From positions 14,519,021 through 14,583,020 of the forward strand of contig OX335642.1 of the NCBI GenBank assembly GCA_946894095.1: DNA of 64,000 nt, read 5' to 3'. The notes beneath the pieces are model-generated. The model was given only the letters and a program-made list of their open reading frames with translations, was not told the origin of the DNA and made no database searches. Both the position numbers and the translations under genes were made by a program. Every line of letters starts with the position of its first letter. The stretch's first letter is position 1. Positions 23,241 to 33,757 of the stretch are shown in pieces. The DNA is from Incurvaria masculella. Taxonomy: Eukaryota > Arthropoda > Insecta > Lepidoptera > Incurvariidae.

Positions 23241-23707
23241 TCCCCAATCCTGAGCTTATACTCAAAGGCATACGACAAATCAGGAAGCTTCTTGCACTTT
23301 CGCTCGTTCGCTATAGTTAACTGTTATCAGCTAGCTTATGATCGTTTTGTCATGTACACAGCTCGGCACACATGTGTGAGTGTGAAGGCACAATATCGAG
23401 GAGCGATGGGCCCGGCTCCGTGTCACGTCCACCCGATAAGATAACTGGCGTGCTCGCTATTATTACCGCATCGTGTGTTCTGCATTATGCGACCGTGTTC
23501 GTGCGCACCGTATAACAGTATCACCGTTACTTTATATCGGGCCATATTTCACTTTGCCAAGAGGCGAGAATACAACCCGAGAGTAATGTATGATACCTAC
23601 GTCAGAATTTATGTACATCCAAAAGCATTCTTCTGTAGGTATTTGATTTAAGTGCTTTCGTGGGTTTTGGACGGTAAATTTTTTACGTTGCATAGTAAAA
23701 TGTATAT
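23241..23707. other. Unassigned DNA
   Basis: Slightly GC-rich near 23400-23500; nothing recognised. Confidence 0.4.
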
Positions 23708-23752
23708 TAAAAACCGGTCAAGCGTAAACGTGTTCACGCGCCAAGAGTTCCG
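23708..23752 (+). mobile_element. Degenerate head of the GGAC-microsatellite element
   Basis: AAAAACCGGTCAAGCGTAAACGTGTTCACGCG followed by AGAGTTCCGTC aligns with the family head. The palindrome is mutated and the rest is absent. Confidence 0.45.
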
Positions 23753-24047
23753 TCATTGCTGGACATGGAAATGGGGCATATTGGGAGGTATACAAGACAG
23801 AGTGCAAAACGAAGAATTCGCCTTTTGCACAATACAAATGAGCGCTTCAGGAATCTAACTTTTTCTCAAAAAGTATGACGTTTTGAGCAAAAGTAATTAT
23901 AAAAATAAGTGTCCTTATTAGTTTTTTTCTTCCGGATTTTCAAACCACCGTTAATAGGAGAAACATTCATGACAAAATGCGTCGGACCGACAGACAACCG
24001 ACCCAGACCATAAGGGTACCTTGTATCGTTGAATTGTCAATCAATTG

Positions 24048-24165
24048 TCAAGTGCGTCGGCGGAAAGCAGTGGTTCCGTACCGCTGAAAGCCGGGAAACT
24101 GGAGGAAAATTGGAGAGGCGTATGTCCAGCAGTGGACGCAAACACGCTGACTGACTGACTTCGTG
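24048..24165 (+). mobile_element. RTE-like LINE 3'-end fragment
   Basis: It reads CVGGKQWFRTAE...RKIGEAYVQQWT in the plus frame, matching the C-terminal tail typical of RTE-type reverse transcriptase ORFs of insects, then a stop and a (TGAC)n-like tail GCTGACTGACTGAC. Almost the same sequence occurs inverted at 56620-56740. It is a severely 5'-truncated insertion. Confidence 0.8.
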
Positions 24166-24284
24166 ATAGGTTACAGAAACTTCAGAAATAAATTATGATA
24201 CCATAAATCTAGATTGGTTTTTTGGCGGTTCCAACACAAATTTCGATTTGAGAAATAAGTAATTTCTTCTTCCAAAAATGAGTA

Positions 24285-24428
24285 CAGTCTATCCCTAGAA
24301 TATCTGTTACCTATCCTGAAAGATCCTGCACATGGTTGGCGATGGCATAGAATATGCAGCCTATCCCTAAAATATCTGTAACCTTTCCCGAAACATCCTA
24401 TATATGGTTGGCGGTGGCATATAACATT
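24285..24428. repeat. Two tandem 72-bp repeats, open on the minus strand
   Basis: CAGTCTATCCCTAGAATATC...TGGTTGGCGATGGCATA at 24285 recurs as CAGCCTATCCCTAAAATATC...TGGTTGGCGGTGGCATA at 24357. The spacing is 24 codons, and on the minus strand (24171-24482 frame) both units read CHRQP....G...RY.RDRL. It may be a fragment of a repeat-containing protein or chance; no family was recognised. Confidence 0.55.
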
Positions 24429-25644
24429 CCTAAGCATATAAAAAATGATATTATAAAATGCAACATCTGTCCGTCCGTTCATAACTTGATAACCACTTAC
24501 CCGATTTTATGCGGTTAGCATCTACGTTTAGCGATTCTTGCCGGCAATCAAAGGATAACCAAGATCATGCTCTGAGGAGTGAGCAGAAGAATTAATTATG
24601 AGGAAAGTCGGATTTTCTGCCTTGCTTTAACGCGTGAGGAGCCACAGGCATCTATTCACTAATAACATGTTTACTGCGGCTCTGGTGTAGGCCTGAGACA
24701 CTACCAACTAAGTAAGTAGCGAGTCATTATGATACAACATTAGAACTACCTAGGGAGTTAATAGATATAAAATCCCATCAAGATAATGTATATAAATCCA
24801 CACAATAGACGTAGAAAGTATCAAACTAAAGTAATCCCTAAAAACAAGGCAATAAAGTAGTCATTACCACTATGCTGATATCAATTAGGGTTCCGTTGGA
24901 GGTGATATAGATGGAGTAGATAATGAGGAGGTTTACAATCGGTTAAATATTTAACTGCGAGACGCAGCTCTAGGTTTAACGTCGTATTTACTTAATGCAC
25001 TGGAAAACGTTTTTTATTATGCCCAGTACAGTGAGATAAGATAGTTTATACGGGTTGCGTTAATATTATAGATTATTGCGGGCACCTGCCACTAACCTTC
25101 CGTATTAATTAACTCGATACGAAAGGGAATTGAAGATTAGATAAAATGTACTATTCGTAAACGATGAAAATCATATTTGATGCAGAAAAAATAAGTAACA
25201 TTCAAAATACCTTAAATGATCTGTGACAAGTATGAATATCGCTTGAGAGAACACGAATGTTGATTTTCGATCCATGTGCAATGTAATAAATACAATTATT
25301 CATGTTTTCGATGATGGTTCAATTTTGATGAATCTTAAGAAAATACAAGGATTGTAAATAGGCGATACAAAAATGAAAAAAAAAATGCGTATAGGCCACG
25401 CGCGATCGAATTGTCGGCGTCCTCAACATTACATCTACACATGTAGATAGTCAATGTTTTGTAAATTATTATAAATGTTTCTTAATTACAAAGAGATAAT
25501 TATTTAAAATAGTAATGATTTTGGAATGGTCTCAAATGATAAAAAGGCACGAGCAGCGTTACGAAAAACGTAGCACGACTGCTTCTAGCTCTCCTTAGCT
25601 GTCACCTCATACGAACGTTTTAACACATATAGTTTGCTACGCAT
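24429..25644. other. Unassigned DNA
   Basis: AT-rich with no recognised exon. A GTTCCGTTGG scrap at about 24890 resembles the microsatellite-element tail. Confidence 0.4.
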
Positions 25645-25836
25645 GTGGATGAAAAGATGGTCGAAGCCGCAATTAAAAATTGTCGATAATTTCCATCCAG
25701 TTCAATGTAGCCGTGCTTATAAAGGGAAGATCCTGGCATGGCACCTAACTCCTTCAAGAATGTGATGTATTAGGTTAGTATAATAACGGTAGTTGTGGTA
25801 TTAGCCATCCATGTCAGGGTGGATAAAAAAATAATT
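25645..25836 (+). mobile_element. SINE, 5'-truncated
   Basis: Begins in the body (GATGAAAAGATGGTCGAAGC) and continues through CCATCCAGTTCAATGTAGCC, GATCCTGGCATGGCACCTAA and GTGGTATTAGCCATCCATG to a short A-run. The head is absent. Confidence 0.75.
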
Positions 25837-25889
25837 GAAAAAAACCTACCCTTCCCCCCGCTTTCTACCCGCCGCCGTCTTCTCTTTCA

Positions 25890-26200
25890 CGGCTAGAGTA
25901 TCAGCTAGAGTGGAGGCAGAAAGAAGTACCCGCGCGACCTCGTCGTGGTAGACGAACTATCGGAGTAGACCTGCAGTGGGGAAGACCAGCAGCAATAAGG
26001 AAGACCATCAAAATGGCCTGAAGAAGGACCCCCAGAGACCTGCCTACGGTAGCAGACAGCGTATGACACCACGGCAAAGAGGCAGACCGCCAAAAGCCGT
26101 TTCCCGCGCCCGGTCCCGCGGGCGGAAGAAAACAACGAGAGTGGAGACGCTGCTGAGAGACTCGCAATCGACTATTCCCCTAAATAGATTTTTTATTTTC
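25890..26200 (+). other. Basic GC-rich frame with an AT-hook-like motif
   Basis: The frame at 25976-26233 contains RQRGRPPKA, similar to an AT-hook core, followed by a basic, arginine-rich stretch. The region is GC-rich and the minus strand is open too. It may be a transposon-derived or exon fragment; I cannot assign it. Confidence 0.2.
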
Positions 26201-26367
26201 ATTAAAATTTTAAACGCCAGCAAGTATTTTTAATTTCATAATACAATAATAAATAAATAGTGTTGACGATAAGATGATATTTAGTAACGTGCAGTAAGTT
26301 ATTTAGTGTTAGTTAGTAGAGCAAGAAGAGCAGAAACGATTATGACATTTTAGCGAAACTTAATTGA

Positions 26368-26676
26368 TCTATACTATTATAATAAAGCTGAAGAGTTTGT
26401 TTGAAGGCGCTAATCTATGGAACTACCAGTCAGATTTGATAAAATAATTTTTGCATTTAATAGCAAGGTTATAGGCTATTTAAGATCACGCAACGACCTT
26501 TACGGGCCGATCAAAAATAAAAAGGACAGGAAAAACTCTAAGCGAAAACTAATTCGTAGCACGGGGCGGGCGATGCTACGCGGTGAATCGGGAACCGAGG
26601 GCGTATTTTACCGGGCTTCACTAGGGTGCCTGTCCTAAACGAAACTAACCCGAGCGAAGTCTGGAACTTCAGCTAG
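26368..26676 (+). mobile_element. 309-bp non-autonomous Helitron (Lep1-like), complete
   Basis: It starts A|TCTATACTATTATAATAAAGC and ends GAAGTCTGGAACTTCAGCTAG|T. The 5' TC, the GAAGT/ACTTC hairpin about 3 nt before the terminal CTAG and insertion between A and T are all Helitron hallmarks. GCTGAAGAGTTTGTTTG near the left end is typical of lepidopteran Helitrons of this kind. There is no coding potential. Confidence 0.8.
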
Positions 26677-27149
26677 TAATACATATTAAACAAAACCGTA
26701 AGCAAGAAAGTTCAATCCGTTGATTACGATGACAATCGCACTGACTGTACCGCCGCCATACGTTTTCTAGCGTACATTAACACCCGAAACTTTAAGACGG
26801 CTATAAATCTGGCCCGCTCGTCAATTACGGGTGCCGGCTATTTCTGTCTCGCTCTAACTGCGCGCAATTAAAACTCCGAGCCGTTCCGTCTCCGGTGTGG
26901 GCAATGTCAACTTTAATGAGCTCGGACCGCAGGCTCACAGCCCGAATTTGAGAATAGTCGGCATCGCATGCGAATGTGTGGGGATCACAGGGTAATGCCA
27001 AGTTATTGTTTAAAAACTGATAGAGTTTTATAAAAAAAATAGTGCTGCTAGCTGAGAAAAAATCACGAGGGCACGGGCCACAGGATTGTATTGCATTGTT
27101 TATTCATCATCCATAGACAGTACACTGCACTCGGATTTGTCATATTTTA
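26677..27149. other. Unassigned DNA
   Basis: No repeat or exon was recognised. Confidence 0.4.
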
Positions 27150-27345
27150 ACATTGGCCAGTTCAGCAAAACAAAACACAGCGAAGAAGAACTGGAAAGAA
27201 ACTCCGCTGTTTTTTTTTAACGTCCACTTGGCGTGTGGCCTGTCTACCCGTACAAAGGTTAGACAGGCGGAAAATGCCTTAGGCATTAAGTGCTACCATT
27301 GTGTACGATTAGAGTGCAATAAACGTTTTTTGATTTGATTTGAGC
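27150..27345 (+). mobile_element. LINE 3' untranslated fragment
   Basis: AAAATGCCTTAGGCATTAAGTGCTACC followed by GTGCAATAAACGTTTTTTGATTTGATTTGA has the form of insect LINE 3' ends: a short palindrome, an AATAAA-type signal and a simple repeat tail. No reverse transcriptase sequence remains that I recognise. Confidence 0.55.
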
Positions 27346-28208
27346 CTATGACCTCTGGCATGGAAGGCAAGTCCACGCGCCCTGAGCGCAGCCGTACTGG
27401 AAAACATCTCCAAGTCCCCACAAGCATGTGCCGCGTGCCCGTACCGGACGCGCGCGGTCGGCCGCCGCTATAATTAGCAGACAACGCGCCCTCTGTGCGC
27501 TCATTCATACACGCGCGCGGAACGCTAAAATGAAGATATACGGCAGCGAGAGAGATATTGCGATGTCCGCAGAGACAAATTAACTGTGTGAATCGTGTAC
27601 TTGTTATGCGGTATTTGCTCATACAAAAAAAGGAGATAATCAAACTAGCGCGTATAGTATGAGACCCGCTGTCTCCAATTTACTAAAGCTATTAACTCAA
27701 CTTCAACATACATGCCACACGCAAAAATAGTCGCAGACGTATTGGAGGGTTTGTGTGTAGATAGTAACTGACTGGGCGAACGCATTTCTGGAACACGCGC
27801 GGCCGACTTCCTATACGATTATATGCACACTTATTCCGGGAGGTCACGATAAGGTAAATGGCTGAATCTGTGTTCACATGTTAGAGACCAACCCTCTGAT
27901 GCTAAATGTGTCGGTCTGCCTGCGGCAAGTGTTTGCGTTATCTAGATTGGCTATATAAAATAGCTGCTGGTATGTACCTGCTGATGAATATACTGATTGT
28001 CTAGAAATATTGTTACCTTTAAATTAAACAGCAATAACCAGTCGGTTTTTGCTGTTAAATACTTAAATATACCTAAAGTTATATCTGTAACTAAATCGCT
28101 TATAACTACGAAATTAAACCGAACATTTCTTCCGTTTTGGTATTTCTAAGCAAGTATGTACTGATACTTTCATGCTTCGATATTTGCAGCCATTTACCTT
28201 ATCATATA
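27346..28208. other. Unassigned DNA, partly GC-rich
   Basis: A CpG-rich patch lies at about 27370-27520. The 116-codon frame at 27293-27643 (-) overlaps it and has no recognisable domain. Confidence 0.35.
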
Positions 28209-28620
28209 TTTTTTTTTTTTTTTATGCGACCTGACATGGATGGCTAATACCACACAACTACCGTTATGATATTAGCCCAATACACCTCATTCCCGAAGGA
28301 ATTTGGTGCCATGCCAGGACCTTCCCTTTACGAGCACGGCTACATTGAACTGGATGGAAAACACGGACAATTTTTCATTGCCGCTTCGACCATCTTTTCA
28401 TCCAATGCGATGGTACCAACCCGGGCGGGCATAAACCCTACCACCTAGTAGGGGAAGGGGACCTACAGTTTTACATGGATTCCGAACCATGGAGCAGCTC
28501 GCATTCGTAACGAAATGCACTTGTCGAACTCGGAAAGAGAAAGACAGTGGTGCATGTCGGTATTGAACCCAGGTCTCTGGTACGCTAGGCCAGTCCCCGC
28601 GCCACTAGGCTACGAGCCGC
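28209..28620 (-). mobile_element. tRNA-headed SINE, full-length
   Basis: On the minus strand it begins GGCTCGTAGCCTAGTGGCGC, where TAGCCTAGTGG fits pol III box A, and GGTTCAATACC (28559-28569) fits box B. The body and tail are the same as in the 5S-headed SINEs (GGACCTACAG, CCCGCCCGGGTTGG in reverse, GGTCCTGGCATGGC, TGGTATTAGCCATCC) and end in an A-run (T-run at 28209-28223). Confidence 0.88.
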
Positions 28621-28924
28621 TTTTAATATAATTTGTTGTCACCTTAACAACTTTTACAGGCGCCTTGTCTACGTACATAACTCATCCACTTGGCGCAGGC
28701 AGACCAACACAGTTAGCTTCGGAGGGTTGGTCTTTATCCTGTGAACCCAGTTCCAGCCATTTACATTATCGTTACCAGTTTTGTCGCGACCTCCTAGTCT
28801 AACTGTCCATACAACGGTCACGAGCCACTTCTCCTTCCTTTTCTCTTCTGTGGGTATCTGGGCGGTGTGGTTCGACTGCACTTCTTCCCGTGCATTTCGT
28901 GCATGCATGCCGTGCATGCCGAGA

Positions 28925-29112
28925 CTCCCAGGCTCGGGTTAGAACCATCGCACTGAAAGAAAGGTGATCGAAGCGGCCATGAAAATTGACCGTTTTATGT
29001 GGGCTTGTAATATATAAGGAAGGTCCTTGCATAACATCTAATTTGTAAGGATAATATCAGGAGTGAAATTAGCCATCCATTGTAAGTGGCAAACAAACAA
29101 ACAAACAAACTT
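28925..29112 (+). mobile_element. SINE fragment with (CAAA)n tail
   Basis: GGGTTAGAACCATCGCACTG, GGTGATCGAAGCGGCCATGAAAATTG, AAGGAAGGTCCTTGCAT and TTAGCCATCCAT match the shared body. The tail is AACAAACAAACAAACAAAC, unlike the plain A-runs of other copies. Confidence 0.7.
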
Positions 29113-29904
29113 GAACGATGGTCGTCCGTATTTTCATGGTCGGGTTGTGTGTACATTTGTAAATTGTCACAGAACATACAGTAATACATTTTAGAATTAA
29201 ATACATCTGATTTAGTAAATGTTTGTAATGCATTTCACAAGACTTGGTGATAATTATAACTCACTTTAAGGTTTAAACGCGACGAATTTCATTGCAATGG
29301 TTTCCGTTTTCTACCATATTTTTAATTCACACTATCATTTGAAAATAATATTACATACGTCTTATTCAGAACATCCAGCAAGTTTATTGAGAAATCCTAA
29401 AATACTACCCAATATTTCACGGAACCTAAACAATGGGGTAACAGTTCCCCATTCCAGCTAACAACCGCTGCGACTAACAAATCATGACAAAGCAATGGCT
29501 CTTCTATCCGGAGTTGAAGAAAAAAAAACTTTCAAAACCACCCCCATGTAAATAAAACCCCAGACATAGTCCTGCCATTATTCAATTTAAACGCACAATA
29601 AAAAAAAGCGGGCCACATACGGCGCGGCGACCCGGCGCGCCGTCCCACTGCATAGAGGCACAGAATAAGTAATAGATAGAGGTGTACGCTGCGCACGGGG
29701 GATATTACACCGGCACACAAAAAGAAAACGCGTTCCTTACAAAGGATGTCCACTTGTGCGAGGCCACAGATGTAGGAAGCGGTCGAGACTTGGTGAACAA
29801 GGCTGTTTCAACGTGGAAGAATCCTATGCAGGACAAAAGGCTTGGAAAACATCTGATCTGTTCAACCAGCGAGACGGCAGAGACAATATAAAACTTTAGG
29901 TTTA
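29113..29904. other. Unassigned DNA
   Basis: No repeat was recognised. Frames at 29532-29947 overlap on both strands and lack recognisable domains. Confidence 0.35.
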
Positions 29905-30000
29905 TGGATCTGGACATGGTTACCACACCCACTGTATATGAGCTCAAACGCCACGTTTCTGAAGGAACTTACATAGGTACTATGCCAGCTAACATCTTCT
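29905..30000 (-). mobile_element. SINE 3'-end relic
   Basis: CTGGACATGGTTACCACACC, CCACGTTTCTGAAGGAACTTA and GGTACTATGCCAGC align with the reversed SINE tail at low identity. Confidence 0.45.
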
Positions 30001-30152
30001 AAACTAAAGAATAATGATCCTCCCGTTCACTCACGCACACACTGAAATGAAGAACTAGTATGTGTTTCGGAATAGTAAGGATAGTTGGACGAGGATAGTA
30101 GCATTGTAGGCCCGTGTGAAGTGCATACAATTTTATTCATACTTTTCAGTAG

Positions 30153-30275
30153 GGCCACACTAACGCCAAATACTAGTCATTACCGCGTTTATTGAAGTGT
30201 CAAACCAGCGTAGAAAATCATTATTTAAATGGAATTGGTAATGACATTGCGTTAGACGATAGGGTGGCAGTTTTA
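30153..30275. mobile_element. Possible MITE with inverted ends
   Basis: AGGGCCACACTAACGCC...TAGTCATTACC on the left pairs imperfectly with GGTAATGACATTGCGTTAGACGATAGGGTGGC on the right. No clear target duplication. Confidence 0.4.
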
Positions 30276-30934
30276 TGCACATTACAAAACACTCGCAAAC
30301 CTAATTATATTAAGCTGTTCGCAAATAAATAATGTTGATATTCTTCGAGGCATTCTATATTTTAGAAATGGTGGATGATAGTTTGTTTTTAGAAAACGAG
30401 GTCACTTGGTTTATTTTCTATGGATTGTCAGCATCCACAATTTGTTGTTACGTTATGGTTTTTACTGTTAGAGCTACAAATGCAATAAAGCCAACATCAA
30501 ATGAAAAGCACCAATGGCTTCCACCATCTTGTAATTAAAATGCCTGGCCATCAACCGCTACTCTTTTTCGTCGGTAATCGAACCGTCTTTGAATAGTGAC
30601 GAAACCAAGAGTAAGTGAACACCGAATGGCGGAAAAGAAACGAATAAACACTATCGAAACCATCTTGCATTGGACGACAACTTTCCCTGCGTTTCGAACA
30701 ATACCCTACAACTATAAGACATAAACTCGGCAGGTGTGTGGACATGCCTGCGGCTACCTGAACACCCCCACACAGTCCCACTTCCCGGTATTTCTGCTAC
30801 GTCGAACGTACAAGATTACGGTGATGCCTTCGCACTTTCGATTATAGATTCGATTGAGAGATGTCCCCTTCTGATAGTATAGGTGCATTGACTATGCTCT
30901 GGGAAACCCTTAGAAGTAGCGAAGCACCTTGTGT
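30276..30934. other. Unassigned DNA
   Basis: Frames at 30332-30538 (+) and 30551-30781 (-) lack domains that I recognise. Confidence 0.35.
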
Positions 30935-31145
30935 ATGTACAGAGAGCAAGGAAGGACGGGAGTAGCGTTAAAACTGATTCGTATGACAGCAGCGTAACCA
31001 CGTATTAGTGTGATTGCACTGACGGTGTTAGTTCGCTAACGCATGTTCGTTGCACTAAATAACGTCCTGTGAAGTTCTTACATGTCGTTGGAAGCTGAGA
31101 ATATCAGTACTGAGTCAATTCATAAGAGAACAATCTGGTCGGTTA
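30935..31145 (+). repeat. Dispersed repeat, copy 1
   Basis: AAGGAAGGACGGGAGTAGCGTT, ACTGATTCGTATGACAGCAGC, GCACTAAATAACGTCCTGTGAAGTTCTTAC align with 51520-51745. Both copies are on the plus strand, about 20 kb apart. Class is unknown. Confidence 0.65.
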
Positions 31146-31384
31146 CCATGGTAATTTACCTAGTGAGTGATCAAATCTGACGTTTAGTCGCACTTCGTAC
31201 CATGCTTTGGTAAAATTCAGTTCACTTGGCCGAATAATGTCGTTTGAAAGTTAGCGCAGCACGAAAAGCAACTGAACCTCAGATTTAATCAAACACTTAC
31301 CTGTACACCCGGGGAGTTAATTTATTATGGTAACCCCAATGGCCGGACCTACCGTCACTGTATGCATTATTTTCACTAATAAAA
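31146..31384. other. Unassigned DNA
   Basis: Nothing recognised. Confidence 0.3.
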
Positions 31385-32056
31385 AAACAAATTTAACAAA
31401 AAAAATAACCGACTTCAAAGGAAAAGCACTAAAAAGTAAAAAATAATTTCCATTTTTGTAGTTACGATTTCTGTTATTTATTGAGTCGGCGTCAGCCGGA
31501 CACGCGCTGCGCCGATCAAGAGAAACTAACCTAACCTAACCTAACCTAACCTAACCTTGGCTGACACCGACTCAAAAAATAACAGAAATCGTAACTACAA
31601 AAATGGAAATTATTTTTGTAGTTACGGAAATTCAAAGGGAAAGTGCTTTTCCTTTGAAGTCGGTTATTTTTTTTGTTAAGTTTGTTTTTTTATTTGTTTA
31701 TTTTTAGTGAATCTGAAGTACACTTACTAATTTGTAGACTTCCTTTCCAATAAAAAAAGAATCACCGAAATCGGTTGGGGTTATATTGAGTTATTCGTCC
31801 ATTTGTCGCGCACATCTTAATACAAATTTAAGACTTTTATGATTTTCTCATGGGTATCATTGTCAGAACTTAACCAAATTAAAATGGGACCACTTGGGAA
31901 GCACAAGCTATCATTTAAAAAAATAATCATCAAAATCGGTTCACCCAGGCAAAAGTAATGAGGTAACAAACATAAAAAAAAAAAAAACAAAAAAAAAAAA
32001 AAACATACAGACGACTTGATAACCTCCTCCTTTTTTTGAAGTCGGTTAAAAAGTGG
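31385..32056 (-). mobile_element. Foldback-like element with telomere-motif core
   Basis: On the minus strand it begins TTAACCGACTTCAAAAAAAGGAGGAGG and ends AAGTCGG...TTTTTTGTTAAATTTG. Its distal half is a large inverted repeat. One arm (31403-31500) reads TAACCGACTTCAAAGG...GAGTCGGCGTCAGCC, the other (about 31557-31680) is its complement, and a CTAAC repeat lies between. A second copy is at 40476-41128 in the opposite orientation and a fragment at 52104. No open frame was recognised; the 5' half (ACCTCATTACTTTTGCCTGG in reverse) is shared with many lepidopteran repeats. Confidence 0.75.
31526..31556. repeat. Interstitial (CCTAA)n telomere-type tract
   Basis: Six perfect CTAAC units. (TTAGG)n is the telomere repeat of most insects, including Lepidoptera. 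Here it sits in the loop of the foldback element, not at a chromosome end. Confidence 0.9.
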
Positions 32057-32478
32057 CAACGCTGCCGATATACGAATTAGTTTAGATCGCCTCGTTCTTC
32101 TTGTTCGCTCAGATTGTGTCACTCAGATACCCAATGGTCGAAGACGCGGCGCTCTCAAATATTGTCACAGCGATAGGGCTTCCGGTTTTCCTGGAGTTAG
32201 AATAATCCGACCGTGGTTCTCAAGAGGATTTAGCTACTACTGGTATCTGCGTAAAACCCTGCAGGTAGAAAATAGTGGGCAGCTAAGAGAACACAAACAT
32301 TACTTTATTTTTATCCGAGACTAGCAGCTAATGTTTGGGTCATTTTGGACAATCACTAGAGCGGACCCCGGAAAAATGCGCCCTCGGCCCCCGACCACCG
32401 AGTCGCATCGCCCGCCCGCGCTATTATTTCGTTTTCGCTTAGCGTTCCTTCTGATATTTTTTTCTATTTGCTCAGCAC
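32057..32478. other. Unassigned DNA
   Basis: A short CpG-rich patch at about 32355-32425; nothing else recognised. Confidence 0.35.
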
Positions 32479-32890
32479 TTTTTTTTTTTATGTGACTGGA
32501 CATGGATGGCTAATACCACATCTTCTGTCATGGTATTAGCCCAACACACCACATGGGAACTAGGTGCCATGCCAGGACCTTCCTTACATTGCACGGCTAC
32601 ATTGAACTGGATGGAAAACACGGACAATTTTCATTGCCGCTTCGACCATCGTTCATCCAATGCGATGTACCAACCTGGGCGGGGTAAACCCTACCACCTA
32701 GTAAGTAAGGAAGGGGACCTACAGCTTAACGTGGAATCCGAACCACGGCCAGCCTCTCTTAACGGTCGAATGGTCACCCATCCAAGACCAGACCGGACCC
32801 AGCGTTGCTTAACTTCGGAGAGCGATCGCCGAAGTGTCGCACCACTGGGCTACTGAGGCTGACGTACTGGGCCACTGAGGCTGACAATAA
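32479..32890 (-). mobile_element. 5S rRNA-headed SINE, full-length, with duplicated 5' end
   Basis: T-run at 32480-32489, shared body, then the reversed 5S-like head (GTCACCCATCCAAGACC, GCGTTGCTTAACTTCGGAGA). The terminal segment CACTGGGCTACTGAGGCTGACGTA is followed at once by a second CTGGGCCACTGAGGCTGAC (to about 32890), a 21-bp duplication of the SINE start. Confidence 0.88.
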
Positions 32891-33027
32891 CCTAGGCTGG
32901 GCTATAACCTTGCTCAAGAATTGCAAGGTATCAAATGCAAGAATAATTATTCAAAACCGACAGATCCAACTCTTCATTTTTATTATATTAGTATCGGTAG
33001 ATGAAATGTGCATTCCTCACATACTTG

Positions 33028-33145
33028 TATAGGTCCCCTTCAATACTTACTAGGTAGGGGTAAGCCCACCCGGATTAGTACTACCGCATTGAAAGAAAGA
33101 AAGAAAATAAATGAATCTATATGTCAATATGTATGGTATTAGGAA
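33028..33145 (+). mobile_element. SINE fragment with GAAA repeat
   Basis: TAGGTCCCCTTC, TTACTAGGTAGGGG, CACCCGGATTAGTAC and CGCATTGAAAGAAAGAAAG align with the SINE body. The remainder is short and decayed. Confidence 0.5.
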
Positions 33146-33214
33146 TCCATCGTGCTACAAACAGATATCGTGTAAGCAACAAAAATCAATACGTAAAGAA
33201 AAAATTCAGCACGA

Positions 33215-33757
33215 TAATAATATTAATAATAATAATATTCTTTATTGCTATCATACACATGGTACATACAAGGGCGGACTTATTGCCTAATGTCAATCTC
33301 TTCCAATCAACCCGATAATGGGACAAAAATATACAGGTAGCAACAAGAAAAGTAACCTAAGAATAGATGTTGTGCACTATTTATTTCTATAAAAAAAAAA
33401 GTTACAGACCAATTTAATAACTATAGACATAAAGTATGTCAGCCTAAAAATGTATATACAGAATTTATGCAAAAAAAAAAGAAAAAAAACACATAACTAA
33501 AAATATAAAAAAAAATTGTTTAAAAGTAAGAAATTCTGTTTTTGTTGAACATAACTCATTTAGTTAGGAAGTATAATTTTAATCGTTTTTTGAAGATTTC
33601 AAGTGAAGCAGAGCTCCTGATATCAAGAGGTAATTTATTCCAAAGACGGGCCGCATTAACTGTAAAAGAGTTGCTAAAAGAAGTACTATTGTGTGACGGT
33701 ATCAGAAGAAGAAAGTTGTCAATTGACCTGACGATACCTTATCGCAAAACGAGACAT
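33215..33757 (-). mobile_element. Jockey/CR1-like LINE 3' end (RT C-terminus plus 3' UTR)
   Basis: On the minus strand the last about 60 codons read IDNFLLLIP....SFSNSFTVNAARLWNKLP, then LDIRSSASLEIFKKRLKLYF, with stop at 33556-33558. The 'ARLWN.LP..IR...SL..FKK.LK.YL' tail is the classic C-terminus of Jockey/CR1-type LINE ORF2. Just upstream the frame is broken. The 3' UTR follows, with AATAAAGAATATTATTATTATTAA at 33215-33245 as signal and tail. The element is a dead, 5'-truncated copy. Confidence 0.8.

Noticed and set aside
31526..31556. Chromosome end
   Set aside because: The TTAGG-type tract is only six units, lies within a hairpin element, and unique DNA continues on both sides.
32506..32856. 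116-codon ORF starting MANTTSSVMV
   Set aside because: It lies entirely within a SINE; equivalent frames appear in other SINE copies and on the opposite strand at 4598-4780.
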